Under the pieces are notes generated by a model. The model was not told the DNA's origin. It saw only the letters and a program-made list of their open reading frames with translations, and searched no databases. The translations under genes and the position numbers were made by a program. Source: Paeniglutamicibacter sp. Y32M11 (GTDB lineage: Bacteria; Actinomycetota; Actinomycetes; Actinomycetales; Micrococcaceae). From it: a stretch of 64,000 nt of DNA. Numbering within the stretch: position 1 is the stretch's first letter; the number at the start of each line of letters is the position of its first letter. Of this stretch, positions 43,596-51,493 are shown piece by piece. The stretch is from assembly GCF_019285735.1 (NCBI RefSeq), contig NZ_CP079107.1, forward strand, positions 3,658,001-3,722,000, in the 5' to 3' direction.

Positions 43596-45578
43596 ATGAG
43601 TATCCCCGCTACACGCATTTGCCTCGTGGGCATTCGCGGTTTTGGCCTGCGCCACCTGGAAAACATCCGTGCGCTGGAAGCCAGCGGACTCGTGGAGCTG
43701 AGCTGTGCCGCGGATCAATGCGTTCAGGATGGTGATCAGCCCCTGGGTCCGAACGTACGGATGTACAACTCGCTGGCCGCCGTCGCGGCATCCGGGGAAC
43801 CGGTGGATATCGTGGTGCTCGCAACGCCCATCAATACGCACTTCGAGTTGGGTATGATCGCCGTTTCCATGGGGGCGGATCTGCTCCTGGAAAAGCCGCC
43901 GACGGCAACACTGGCACAATTCGAGGAATTACTGGCAGCCTCCCGGCAGGCCGGGACCCGCATCCAGGTCGGCTTCCAGTCCCTGGGCTCGCACGCCCTG
44001 GGCGCCATCACCGAGCTATTGGATTCCGGGCGCATCGGTCAATTGCGGGCCGTCGGCGCGACGGGCATGTGGCAGCGCGACGCCGCCTACTATGCTCGTT
44101 CACCCTGGGCGGGGAAACGAGTCCTCAATGGGGTCCAGGTGGTTGACGGGGTGATCACCAATCCGCTGGCCCATGCGGTGATGACCGCCCTACATATTGC
44201 CGGAGCGCAAGAAACCACCGACATCCTCCAGCTGGAGACCGAGCTATTCCACGCCAATGACATCGCGGCGGATGACACCTCCACGGTCCGCGTCCAAACG
44301 AAACACGGCATACCCGTCACCTGTGTACTGGCCACCACCGCCGCCGAACAACAGGATCCGTTCATCACGATCTTCGGCACCGAGGGGCAGGCGATCTTCC
44401 ACTACACGCGCGATGAACTGGCCATCACGGGCGCCGACGGGCAGCGCACCGTGCGCACGTTTGGTCGCACCGATCTTTTGACCAACCTGATCGCCTCGCG
44501 CGCTGATCAAAACATCAATCTGCTCAGTGGGCTGGAACGCACCGGCGCCTTCATGCGCGTGCTCGAGGCCGTGCGCACCTCCGACGATCCAACCGCCATC
44601 AATCCGGAGCACCTGAACGTGGTGGGTCAGGGACCCACCCAATATGTGGTGGTCCCGGGGATCGAAGAACTGGCGCAACGGGCCATCAAGTCCCCCGCAA
44701 CGTTCTCCTCACTCGGCGCGCCCTGGGCCGCTCCCGCGCCCGCCGGAGAGCCGCTGCTGGTGGCAGGTCGGGAGGTCGCGGGGGTGCGACTGGGCACCGA
44801 GCTGTCCCCCACGAACTCACCTCGACCCTTCCTGCACCCGGTGTCCACGCTCACCGGCACCATCCTCACCGACCAGCAGCCGCTTGACCACACCTGGCAT
44901 CTGGGTGTTGGAGTGGCCATTCAGGACGTTGACGGGGTGAACTTCTGGGGCGGTCGCACCTATACACGCGAGGCAGGCCGCTACATCTGGCGCAAGGACC
45001 ACGGCCATATCACGCTGCTCTCCTCCGAAACGAATGAAGGGCGCCGCGACGATACCCTCGCCTGGATCGGGCCGGATGGACAAACCATTCTGGATGAGGA
45101 ACGCACCATCAACGCGACACCCGGTGCCAACGGAACATGGGAACTTGGCTACGACTTCACCCTCACGCCGCACGGCTCCGCGTCGGTGGCCCTGGGTAGC
45201 CCGGGCTCCAATGGCAGGGTGGCCGGTGGCTACGGCGGATTCTTCTGGCGTCTGCCAGCGGTTGAGAACGCGGAGATTTTCACCATTGATGCACGCGGTG
45301 AGGAAAACGTGCATGGGTCCGTCTCCCCGTGGCTGGCCTTTGCGGCTGACTTCGGCGGCTCCGCGGCGACCCTAATTTTCCATGCCACGGATGATGATCC
45401 GTGGTTTGTGCGCTGCGCCGGATACCCGGGCATTGGGCGCTCGCTGGCCTGGGACAGCCCGGTGACCACCACCCGAGCGAACCCGGTGTCTCGTTCTGTA
45501 CGGGTCATCGTCGCCGACGGCCGCCTGGGCGCCAACGAGGTTCTTGGGCTGTTGTCCGGGGCAGGCGTTCGGGCATGA
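43596..45578 (+). CDS. Fusion of Gfo/Idh/MocA oxidoreductase with DUF6807 (PmoA-like) domain
   Basis: A 660-residue protein made of two domains. Residues 1-360 are a Gfo/Idh/MocA dehydrogenase (ICLVGIRGFGLRHLENI Rossmann start, LLEKPPTATLAQFEEL EKP motif, QVGFQSLGSHALGAI). Residues 380-660 form a DUF6807/PmoA-type beta-rich domain with LDHTWHLGVGVAIQDVDG, NFWGGRTY, WRKDHGHI and GYGGFFWRLP. The two parts are usually separate proteins. The ATG at 43596 has AAGGAG upstream. The fusion implies sequential action on, or substrate delivery between, the two sites. The last four bases overlap the M24-like gene. Confidence 0.85.
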   Translation: MSIPATRICLVGIRGFGLRHLENIRALEASGLVELSCAADQCVQDGDQPLGPNVRMYNSLAAVAASGEPVDIVVLATPINTHFELGMIAVSMGADLLLEKPPTATLAQFEELLAASRQAGTRIQVGFQSLGSHALGAITELLDSGRIGQLRAVGATGMWQRDAAYYARSPWAGKRVLNGVQVVDGVITNPLAHAVMTALHIAGAQETTDILQLETELFHANDIAADDTSTVRVQTKHGIPVTCVLATTAAEQQDPFITIFGTEGQAIFHYTRDELAITGADGQRTVRTFGRTDLLTNLIASRADQNINLLSGLERTGAFMRVLEAVRTSDDPTAINPEHLNVVGQGPTQYVVVPGIEELAQRAIKSPATFSSLGAPWAAPAPAGEPLLVAGREVAGVRLGTELSPTNSPRPFLHPVSTLTGTILTDQQPLDHTWHLGVGVAIQDVDGVNFWGGRTYTREAGRYIWRKDHGHITLLSSETNEGRRDDTLAWIGPDGQTILDEERTINATPGANGTWELGYDFTLTPHGSASVALGSPGSNGRVAGGYGGFFWRLPAVENAEIFTIDARGEENVHGSVSPWLAFAADFGGSAATLIFHATDDDPWFVRCAGYPGIGRSLAWDSPVTTTRANPVSRSVRVIVADGRLGANEVLGLLSGAGVRA

Positions 45579-46660
45579 GCCGCGTGGCGACGGTGTTGAA
45601 CCCCGAGCTCACGACCAAGCACCAGCGTCTGCTGCTGATCCTTGAAGCACGTGGTGCCGACGCTCTGGTGTTGGATTCCCCCGCGGCGCTGAGTTGGTTC
45701 TTGGCCGGTGCGCGAACCCATGTTTCGCTCGCCGGTACCCCGGTGGCCCACGTGCTGGTTCACCGGGGCGGTGCCTGCCTTCTGGTCTTTAACAACGAAG
45801 CCGAACGTCTGGTGGCCGAAGAATTGCCGGCGGGACTAGAAATCTACTCCGTACCCTGGCACGCGTCGCTGGGTGAGTCCTGCGCACGCGTGGCGAAGGA
45901 ACGTGGTTTTGCCCAGGTCTTGGCGGAGGCGGACGTGGCGCTGGAACTGCGGGCTGCCCGTGCAGCATTGCTTGACGTGGAGCAGGACCGCTACCGGCGC
46001 CTGTGTGTTGACACCGCCCGGATCCTGACCGATGTGTTGCAGGGTGCTACCCCGCACGACAGTGAGCGAGAGATTGCTGCCCTTCTGGCCGCCCGCGTGG
46101 TGGGTAGTGGCAGCGACCCATTGGTGGTCTTGGTTGCCGGGGAGCAACGTCTGGGCAACAGGCATCCACTGCCGACCGATTCCCCGGTGGGCAACAGGAT
46201 GATGGCCGTGCTGTGTGCCAGGCGCGATGGCCTGATAGTGAATGTGACTCGTTGGGTCTCCTTCACTCCACACACTGCGAAGCAGCGGCGTGATGAGGAG
46301 GCGATCCTTGCGGTTGAGGCCGAAATCCTCGCCGCGACTCGTCCCGGTGTCAGCTTGGAATCGTTGCTGCCGGTGATCGAACAGGCCTATCCGCGCCACG
46401 GCTTTGCGCCGGATGAAATCATGCGTCATCACCAGGGTGGGCCCACCGGCTACGCGGGCCGCGATCCGCGCCTAGTGCCGGGTATCAGAGACACCATCGT
46501 GGCGGGGCAGGCCTTTGCCTGGAACCCATCGGCTCCCGGCGTGAAGGTGGAGGACACCATGCTGCTGGGTCATGAAGGGTTTGAGGTCCTCAGTGTTGAT
46601 GAGCGCTGGCCCAGCGTGTCGGTTGCTGGGCTTCAGCGCCCCGCGATTCTGGAGCTCTAG
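45575..46660 (+). CDS. M24 (creatinase/aminopeptidase P) fold protein with altered metal ligands
   Basis: A 361-residue pita-bread-fold protein with an N-terminal creatinase-like domain (residues 1-130) and an M24 domain. In metallo-members the ligands are D, D, H, E, E. Here the DxTR position reads NVTR (Asp to Asn, near residue 222) and the first late Glu reads WNPSAPG (Glu to Asn); only VEDTMLL keeps its Glu. It is therefore probably metal-free, as in creatinase, or non-catalytic. The ATG at 45575 overlaps the preceding stop; it ends the LacI-controlled operon. Its job in sugar breakdown is unknown. Confidence 0.75.
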   Translation: MSRVATVLNPELTTKHQRLLLILEARGADALVLDSPAALSWFLAGARTHVSLAGTPVAHVLVHRGGACLLVFNNEAERLVAEELPAGLEIYSVPWHASLGESCARVAKERGFAQVLAEADVALELRAARAALLDVEQDRYRRLCVDTARILTDVLQGATPHDSEREIAALLAARVVGSGSDPLVVLVAGEQRLGNRHPLPTDSPVGNRMMAVLCARRDGLIVNVTRWVSFTPHTAKQRRDEEAILAVEAEILAATRPGVSLESLLPVIEQAYPRHGFAPDEIMRHHQGGPTGYAGRDPRLVPGIRDTIVAGQAFAWNPSAPGVKVEDTMLLGHEGFEVLSVDERWPSVSVAGLQRPAILEL

Positions 46661-46680
46661 AAAGACGCTCCCCCAGCTGA

Positions 46681-46721
46681 AAAGTGGGGTTACCCCGACT
46701 CCGGGGCAATCCCACTTTTTG
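46681..46721. terminator. Intrinsic terminator after the Gfo/Idh-DUF993 operon
   Basis: A stem pairs AAAAGTGGG (46681-46689) with CCCACTTTT (46712-46720) and an inner CCCC/GGGG helix, followed by TTTTT on the plus strand. Runs of A on the other side make it potentially bidirectional. Confidence 0.85.
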
Positions 46722-46741
46722 TGGTGGGGTGAATAAGAAGA

Positions 46742-46787
46742 GGCACGTTCTCTTCACCCTGACGAACGTGTGAAAAGAACGTGCCTA
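46742..46787. terminator. Second hairpin, probable minus-strand terminator
   Basis: A perfect 11-bp stem (46742-46752 with 46777-46787) with an inner TTCAC/GTGAA helix lies 17 bp beyond the stop of the minus-strand epimerase gene. Together with the previous element it separates two convergent operons of the same regulon. Confidence 0.6.
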
Positions 46788-46803
46788 CCGTGCCTCTCTG
46801 GCC

Positions 46804-47730
46804 TTAGTGGCTGAGCACCGGCTTTGGCTGGTCCACCAGCTCGGTGCGCCAGCTGCGCTTGGGCTCCCAGCCCAAGACGGTCCGGGCGCGCTCGATACTA
46901 AAGGCGGGAGCGGTTCCGGTTAATCCAGCCGCCAATGCTTCGCTGCCCGGCACATAGTGCGGTAGCAATTCGCTGAGCGGTCGGGTAGCTAGGGCATCCT
47001 CTGCACCCACAAAGAAGGTGGACCCGTTCTGAATCGAATCCATCTTCGCCAGCAGCAACAAAAGGAAGTCGGTGACATCGCGGGCATCCACGTAGTTAAA
47101 CAGCGAGGGTGCCGCGAGCTGTGGATCTTCGAGTCGTTCGGTAACGGTGTGCCCCTGCTGGGTCGGCGCCCCTTGCCATTCTTCCGGTGCGATCACGTAA
47201 CAAGGACGGAAGGAAGCGAAGCGTGCCGTCTCACCGTACTCGGCGGCAAACATGGCAGCGACCTGTTCGGCCACCAATTTGGACAGACCGTAGGCATTCC
47301 ATGGACGCGGGATGGTGTCCTCGGTGATGGGGAAGGAATCGGGTAACCACCCGGCAGGTGCTCCATAACCGATGACGGTGGGGCTGGAGGCCAGCACGAT
47401 CCGCCGGCATCCCGCAGCCAGCGCTGCGGCGGTGACATTGTGTGCGATCGTCGCGTTGGTCTTCAGGATCACCGGTTCCGGTGCGCTGAAGGGCACGGCG
47501 ATGGCGGCCAGGGAGATCACTGCCTCCGGACGCACCGAGGCAAAGGCCTCGAAGGTTTTCTCGGTGTCCATCAGGTCCACGGCGAGGTACTTGGCCCCGG
47601 GCTCCGGGGCCTCGGGCAGATGTTGGTCAACGGAGGTGACGCTATGGCCGGCGGCCAGCAGTCCTGCCACCACGCTGCGTCCAAGTCGTCCCGAGCCACC
47701 GGTCACCAGAATGTGTTCGGTATGTCCCAT
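46804..47730 (-). CDS. NAD-dependent epimerase/dehydratase (extended SDR)
   Basis: A 308-residue extended short-chain dehydrogenase. NAD-binding motif TGGSGRLGRSVVAGLL (near residue 10), SLAAIAVPF, catalytic Ser in VLASSPTVIG and Tyr/Lys in YGLSKLVAEQ (near residue 150). FNYVDARDVTDFLLLLL and the C-terminal LGWEPKRSWR are typical. It is the last gene of the permease operon, 10 bp after a Gfo/Idh/MocA gene. Related enzymes oxidise or epimerise sugars or uronates; the substrate is unknown. Confidence 0.85.
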   Translation of the reverse strand: MGHTEHILVTGGSGRLGRSVVAGLLAAGHSVTSVDQHLPEAPEPGAKYLAVDLMDTEKTFEAFASVRPEAVISLAAIAVPFSAPEPVILKTNATIAHNVTAAALAAGCRRIVLASSPTVIGYGAPAGWLPDSFPITEDTIPRPWNAYGLSKLVAEQVAAMFAAEYGETARFASFRPCYVIAPEEWQGAPTQQGHTVTERLEDPQLAAPSLFNYVDARDVTDFLLLLLAKMDSIQNGSTFFVGAEDALATRPLSELLPHYVPGSEALAAGLTGTAPAFSIERARTVLGWEPKRSWRTELVDQPKPVLSH

Positions 47731-47740
47731 ATCAGCCAGC

Positions 47741-49120
47741 CTATCGCCCCGCCGGAACAGGGTGCGCGCTCTTCGCCGCGCCCATTTCCAGCCCGAGGTC
47801 CGCCACGTCCACTGGAGATCCGGTGCTCAGCGAATCGTTGCCGGCAATGCCCACGGCAATCGCCGCGACCCCGTCACTCAGACCCGCGGGACGGGCATAG
47901 TCATCTTCGACGGCACCGCGGAAAATGTCGGCGAGCAGGAGCTTATCCCCACCACCGTGGCTTCCCTCGCCGTTGCGGATCTCCAGTTCCACCGCGGCTT
48001 CCCAGTGCCGTTGCACCACCAGCCGCTCGCCACGGCGGCGCACCAGAGAGTCCTGCCCATCCACCGAGACCGAGGGGTCCACCGGGGATCCACCGGCGGC
48101 CGGGAGCACCGCTGCGCGTTCGATAACATCCAACTCGAGTCGCCCCTCGGTGCCGTTGATGGCCACCCGGTAGCCCTCCCAGGGGCTGTGGGCGTTCAGC
48201 GAATAGGTAAGCAGTGCACCGTGAGCGTAGGTGACGGTCAGCGCCAGGTTGTCCTCGATGTTGATCTCGCCGCTGAACACGTCCTGGTCGCGACGGTAGC
48301 CATCCAGGTGTTCGTTATCTAGGTAGAGGCCCTTCAGTTTCGGGTCACTGCGCAAGTCCAGGGCAAACGGATCGGCCTGCGAACCTTCAAAGGTCCCGCG
48401 TTCGTGCTCGCGGTGCTGCCCGCGCTCCGCCGCATTCTCCGGACCGTAGAAGGCCAGCGATCCTGCGGCGTAGACGCGCGCCGGGACATCATCGAGCCAC
48501 CAGTTGACCAAGTCAAAGTGGTGGCTGGACTTATGGATCAGCAGGCCACCGGAGTTCGCTTTCTGCCGGTGCCAGCGTCGGAAGTAGTCGGCCCCGTGGA
48601 CGGTGTCCAACATCCAGGTGAAGTCCACCGAGGTGACCTTCCCGATTTGCCCCTCAAGCAGCGCCCTTTTCAGCGCGGTGTTCCGCGGGGAATAGCGGTA
48701 GTTAAACGTCACGATCACCTTGCGCCCGGTCGCCTCGGCGGTGTTGGTGATGCGTTGGGCGTCTGCGGCATTGATGGTCAGTGGCTTTTCCACCACCACG
48801 TCGGCGCCGGCCTCAAGGGCGGTGCAGATCATCTGGGCGTGGGTGAAATCGGGGGTGGTGACAATGAGCCGGTTGATGTTCTTCGAACGAATGAAATCGG
48901 CCAGATCGGCGGGGGCGAAACCCTCGATTTTCTCGCCGTAGCTCTGCTCGATGAGGTCCTCGAAATATTCGAGGCGGCCGGGGTTGGTGTCGCTCAACCC
49001 CACGAGTTCCGCCACGTCGGCGTGCTCACCCAGAATGGCATGGATGTACATCTCGCACCGATTGCCGGTGCCAACGATGGCGTAGCGGCTTCGTGCCTGG
49101 GGTGTGTCCTCGAATTGCAC
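47741..49120 (-). CDS. Gfo/Idh/MocA family oxidoreductase (third in the regulon)
   Basis: A 459-residue dehydrogenase, longer than the usual 330-390. Rossmann start YAIVGTGNRCEMYIHAI, EKP motif VVVEKPLTINAADAQRI (near residue 110), active-site segment GGLLIHKSSHHFDLVNWWLDD with the conserved Lys-His. The extra length is an insertion near residues 225-275 (SLAFYGPENAAERGQHREHERG) as in some larger bacterial sugar oxidoreductases. A GTG start at 49120 is supported by GAGGAAAGG. It lies 54 bp after the permease genes. Confidence 0.88.
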   Translation of the reverse strand: MQFEDTPQARSRYAIVGTGNRCEMYIHAILGEHADVAELVGLSDTNPGRLEYFEDLIEQSYGEKIEGFAPADLADFIRSKNINRLIVTTPDFTHAQMICTALEAGADVVVEKPLTINAADAQRITNTAEATGRKVIVTFNYRYSPRNTALKRALLEGQIGKVTSVDFTWMLDTVHGADYFRRWHRQKANSGGLLIHKSSHHFDLVNWWLDDVPARVYAAGSLAFYGPENAAERGQHREHERGTFEGSQADPFALDLRSDPKLKGLYLDNEHLDGYRRDQDVFSGEINIEDNLALTVTYAHGALLTYSLNAHSPWEGYRVAINGTEGRLELDVIERAAVLPAAGGSPVDPSVSVDGQDSLVRRRGERLVVQRHWEAAVELEIRNGEGSHGGGDKLLLADIFRGAVEDDYARPAGLSDGVAAIAVGIAGNDSLSTGSPVDVADLGLEMGAAKSAHPVPAGR

Positions 49121-49174
49121 GTAGTGGGCCTTTCCTCGGTGGTTCAGTCGGTGGGTCTGCTGGAGGTGAGTGGT

Positions 49175-50170
49175 TTATTTCATGCCGGTGGTGGCGATGC
49201 CCTTGACCAGGAATTTCTGGCCCAGGACGAAGGCAATGAACACCGGCAGCAGGGTCACGATCGACATCGCAAACAGTGAGCCCCAGTTGGATTCGCTCGT
49301 GGCATCAACAAAGGCGCGCAGCGCGACGGGAACGGTGAACATATCCGGATCGGTCAGGTAGATCAGTGAGGAGAAGAAGTCGCTCCAGGTCCAGATGAAG
49401 GTGAAGATCGTGGTGGTGGCCAGGGCCGGAATCATCAGCGGCAGAATCACCTGGAGGAAGATGCGCGGGTGACCGGCGCCGTCGATGCGGGCCGCCTCAT
49501 CGATGTCGCGAGGAATGCCGCGAATGAACTGCACCATCAGGAAGATGAAGAAGGCGTCGGTGGCCAACAGCTTGGGCACGATGAGCGGCAGGAAGGTGTT
49601 GACCCACCCGAGCTGCGAGAACATGATGTACTGCGGCACGATGATCACGTGGATCGGCAGCATGATGGTCATCAACATGATCGCGAAGAACAAGCCCTTG
49701 AACCGGAACTCGAGCCGGGCGAAGGCGTAGGCGGCCATGGAGCAGGAGACCAGGTTGCCGATGATGGAGCCCAGGACCACTATCGCGGAGTTGAGCATGA
49801 AGTGCCCGAACGGGTGCGAAAGTGAGTTCCAGCCCTCCGAATAGTTTTGCCATTCGAAGGTCTGCAGGAACAGTCCCGGTTCGCGGAAAATGACGTCGGT
49901 GGGGCGCAGCGAGCTGACCACCATCCAGAGCAGCGGGTAGATCATCACCGAGGCCACCGCGATGATCATCAGGTGCTTGAGCAGCGACCTGAGGACCGAG
50001 TACTTGGCCTTGCGTTCCCTGCGGCGCAGGGCCCGCAGGCGGTTGCGTTGTTCGCGGGGAAGTCGTTCCTCATCCAGCGCTGCCTGCGCGGCGATCAATT
50101 CGAATTGTTCATCCGCGCTCGTGGCTGCCTTCCGGTCGTCCTTGAGAGGGGATTTGATTTGCTCAGTCAT
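49175..50170 (-). CDS. Carbohydrate ABC transporter permease (MalG-type)
   Basis: A 331-residue inner-membrane permease with six TMs and the EAA loop DIDEAARIDGAGHPRIFLQVILPLM. The N-terminus is extended by about 65 charged residues (DERLPREQRNRLRALRRRERKAK) before TM1, which is unusual for MalG proteins and may form a cytoplasmic helix. It overlaps the partner permease by 8 bp. Confidence 0.9.
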   Translation of the reverse strand: MTEQIKSPLKDDRKAATSADEQFELIAAQAALDEERLPREQRNRLRALRRRERKAKYSVLRSLLKHLMIIAVASVMIYPLLWMVVSSLRPTDVIFREPGLFLQTFEWQNYSEGWNSLSHPFGHFMLNSAIVVLGSIIGNLVSCSMAAYAFARLEFRFKGLFFAIMLMTIMLPIHVIIVPQYIMFSQLGWVNTFLPLIVPKLLATDAFFIFLMVQFIRGIPRDIDEAARIDGAGHPRIFLQVILPLMIPALATTTIFTFIWTWSDFFSSLIYLTDPDMFTVPVALRAFVDATSESNWGSLFAMSIVTLLPVFIAFVLGQKFLVKGIATTGMK

Positions 50171-51092
50171 CGTAGAACACCCAATACTTTGAAGCTAGGA
50201 AGTTGACAGCCGTGAACGCACCGACAATGACCACCAGCAGCCAGGCAATGGCCGAGGCGTAGCCCATATCGAATCGTCCGAAGCCCTGTTGGTAGAGGTA
50301 GAGCGTGAAGAACATGGTCGAGTCCGAGGGCCCGCCCTTGCCACCGGAGACGATAAACGCCTGGGTGAAGGACTGGAAGGCACCGATGACCTGCAGGACC
50401 AAGTTGAAGAAGATGATCGGGCTGATCATCGGCAGCGTGATGGTCACAAACTGACGGAATCGTGAGGCACCGTCGATCGATGAGGCCTCGTAGTACATCA
50501 CCGGAACCTGGCGCAGGGCGGCCAGGAAGATAATCATGGGAGATCCGAAGGTCCACACGTTAAGCAGGATCAGCGTGCCCAGTGCGGTGTTTGGGTCCGA
50601 GATCCAGCCCGGACCCTGAATGCCGATCATGGCCAGGAACTGGTTAACCAGTCCGCTGGTGCCGAAGATCTGCTTCCACAGCACCGCGATGGCCACGGAA
50701 GAACCGAGCAGCGAGGGCAGATAGAAGATCGAACGGTAAATGGCCAACCCGCGCATTCCGCGGTTCAGGAGCAGGGCGACGCCCAGCGCTAGAGCCAACT
50801 GCAAGGGAACACCCACCAGAACGTAGATGAAGGTGACCTTCAGCGAGTTGTGGAGTCGCGCGTCCCCCATCATCCGCTCAATGTTCTCAAAGCCGCTCCA
50901 CACCGGAGCCTGCAAGAGGTTGTAGTCGGTGAAGGAGAGGTAAAGCGACATGAACATCGGACCGATGGTGATGGCCACCAGCCCGATCAGCCAAGGCAAC
51001 AGGAACCAATAGGCTGCCTTATTATCCTTGTGTTTGATCTTGGTCCGCCCCGAACTCCTTTTGAGTTGGGAGAGTTCTCCGAGAGCACTCAT
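50163..51092 (-). CDS. Carbohydrate ABC transporter permease (MalF-type)
   Basis: A 309-residue permease: TM1 (YWFLLPWLIGLVAITIGPMFMSLYLSF), NYTDYNLL-like outer segment, and the EAA loop YYEASSIDGASRFRQFVTITLPM. The ATG at 51092 has AAAGG upstream; a start 144 bases earlier would run through the promoter and the LacI box. It is the first gene of a four-gene minus-strand operon (two permeases, Gfo/Idh/MocA, epimerase). No ATP-binding gene is present. Confidence 0.9.
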   Translation of the reverse strand: MSALGELSQLKRSSGRTKIKHKDNKAAYWFLLPWLIGLVAITIGPMFMSLYLSFTDYNLLQAPVWSGFENIERMMGDARLHNSLKVTFIYVLVGVPLQLALALGVALLLNRGMRGLAIYRSIFYLPSLLGSSVAIAVLWKQIFGTSGLVNQFLAMIGIQGPGWISDPNTALGTLILLNVWTFGSPMIIFLAALRQVPVMYYEASSIDGASRFRQFVTITLPMISPIIFFNLVLQVIGAFQSFTQAFIVSGGKGGPSDSTMFFTLYLYQQGFGRFDMGYASAIAWLLVVIVGAFTAVNFLASKYWVFYDD

Positions 51093-51181
51093 GAACCTGC
51101 CTTTGCTGTGGTGCCGCGGGCAGGAACATTGCTCCTGCTGGGCGGACGATGGACGTTCAACATGCTCGTTCTCCTGATTTG

Positions 51182-51195
51182 GGAAAGCGGTTTCC
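51182..51195. promoter_or_regulatory. LacI-type operator of the permease operon
   Basis: GGAAAGCGGTTTCC, identical to the site at 38943-38956, lies just downstream of the predicted -10 and 90 bp before the permease start codon. This links the permeases to the distant binding-protein gene. Confidence 0.75.
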
Positions 51196-51207
51196 GGCGT
51201 TGCATCT

Positions 51208-51236
51208 ACACTAAACGCAGCACGATGTGACGTCAA
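51208..51236 (-). promoter_or_regulatory. Predicted promoter of the permease operon
   Basis: On the minus strand TTGACG (51236-51231), 17-bp spacer, TAGTGT (51213-51208); the LacI operator begins 13 bases after the -10. The rest of the 401-bp gap (51093-51493) holds nothing else besides the divergent promoter at 51386-51414. Confidence 0.55.
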
Positions 51237-51385
51237 ACACCCTAAGGTGATTTTTGCTCAAGAACGACTCCATTTCCGCACGCTCCACAACATCCCGGAC
51301 CCGCCTAGCCCCTACTGGCCTAGGTAATGCGGGTGCGCGGATCCAGACCATGCCCATATGGCATCGACCCATCCACTTTTGGTTC

Positions 51386-51414
51386 TAGACAGCGCATGGA
51401 CGCGACCCTATATT
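51386..51414 (+). promoter_or_regulatory. Predicted promoter of the enolase-superfamily gene at 51494
   Basis: TAGACA (51386-51391), 17-bp spacer, TATATT (51409-51414), about 80 bp upstream of the start codon. No TTGGACAnGCATCA motif and no LacI box overlaps it, so control may differ from both regulons. Confidence 0.55.
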
Positions 51415-51493
51415 CGGGTGGTGTGGGAAGCCGCCCCATGTCCGCCCGGCAATCTGCCACATAAAAAACCAAACTTTCTGATGGAGCCTCCCC

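Noticed and set aside
46742-46787. Attachment site or mobile-element end formed by AGGCACGTTCT repeats
   Set aside because: The repeats are inverted, lie between convergent operons and fold as a hairpin; a terminator explains them better.
48404-49279. Long plus-strand open frame opposite the Gfo/Idh/MocA gene at 47741
   Set aside because: The minus-strand gene has a clear EKP motif and operon context; the plus frame encodes a low-complexity Gly/Val/Asp-rich sequence.
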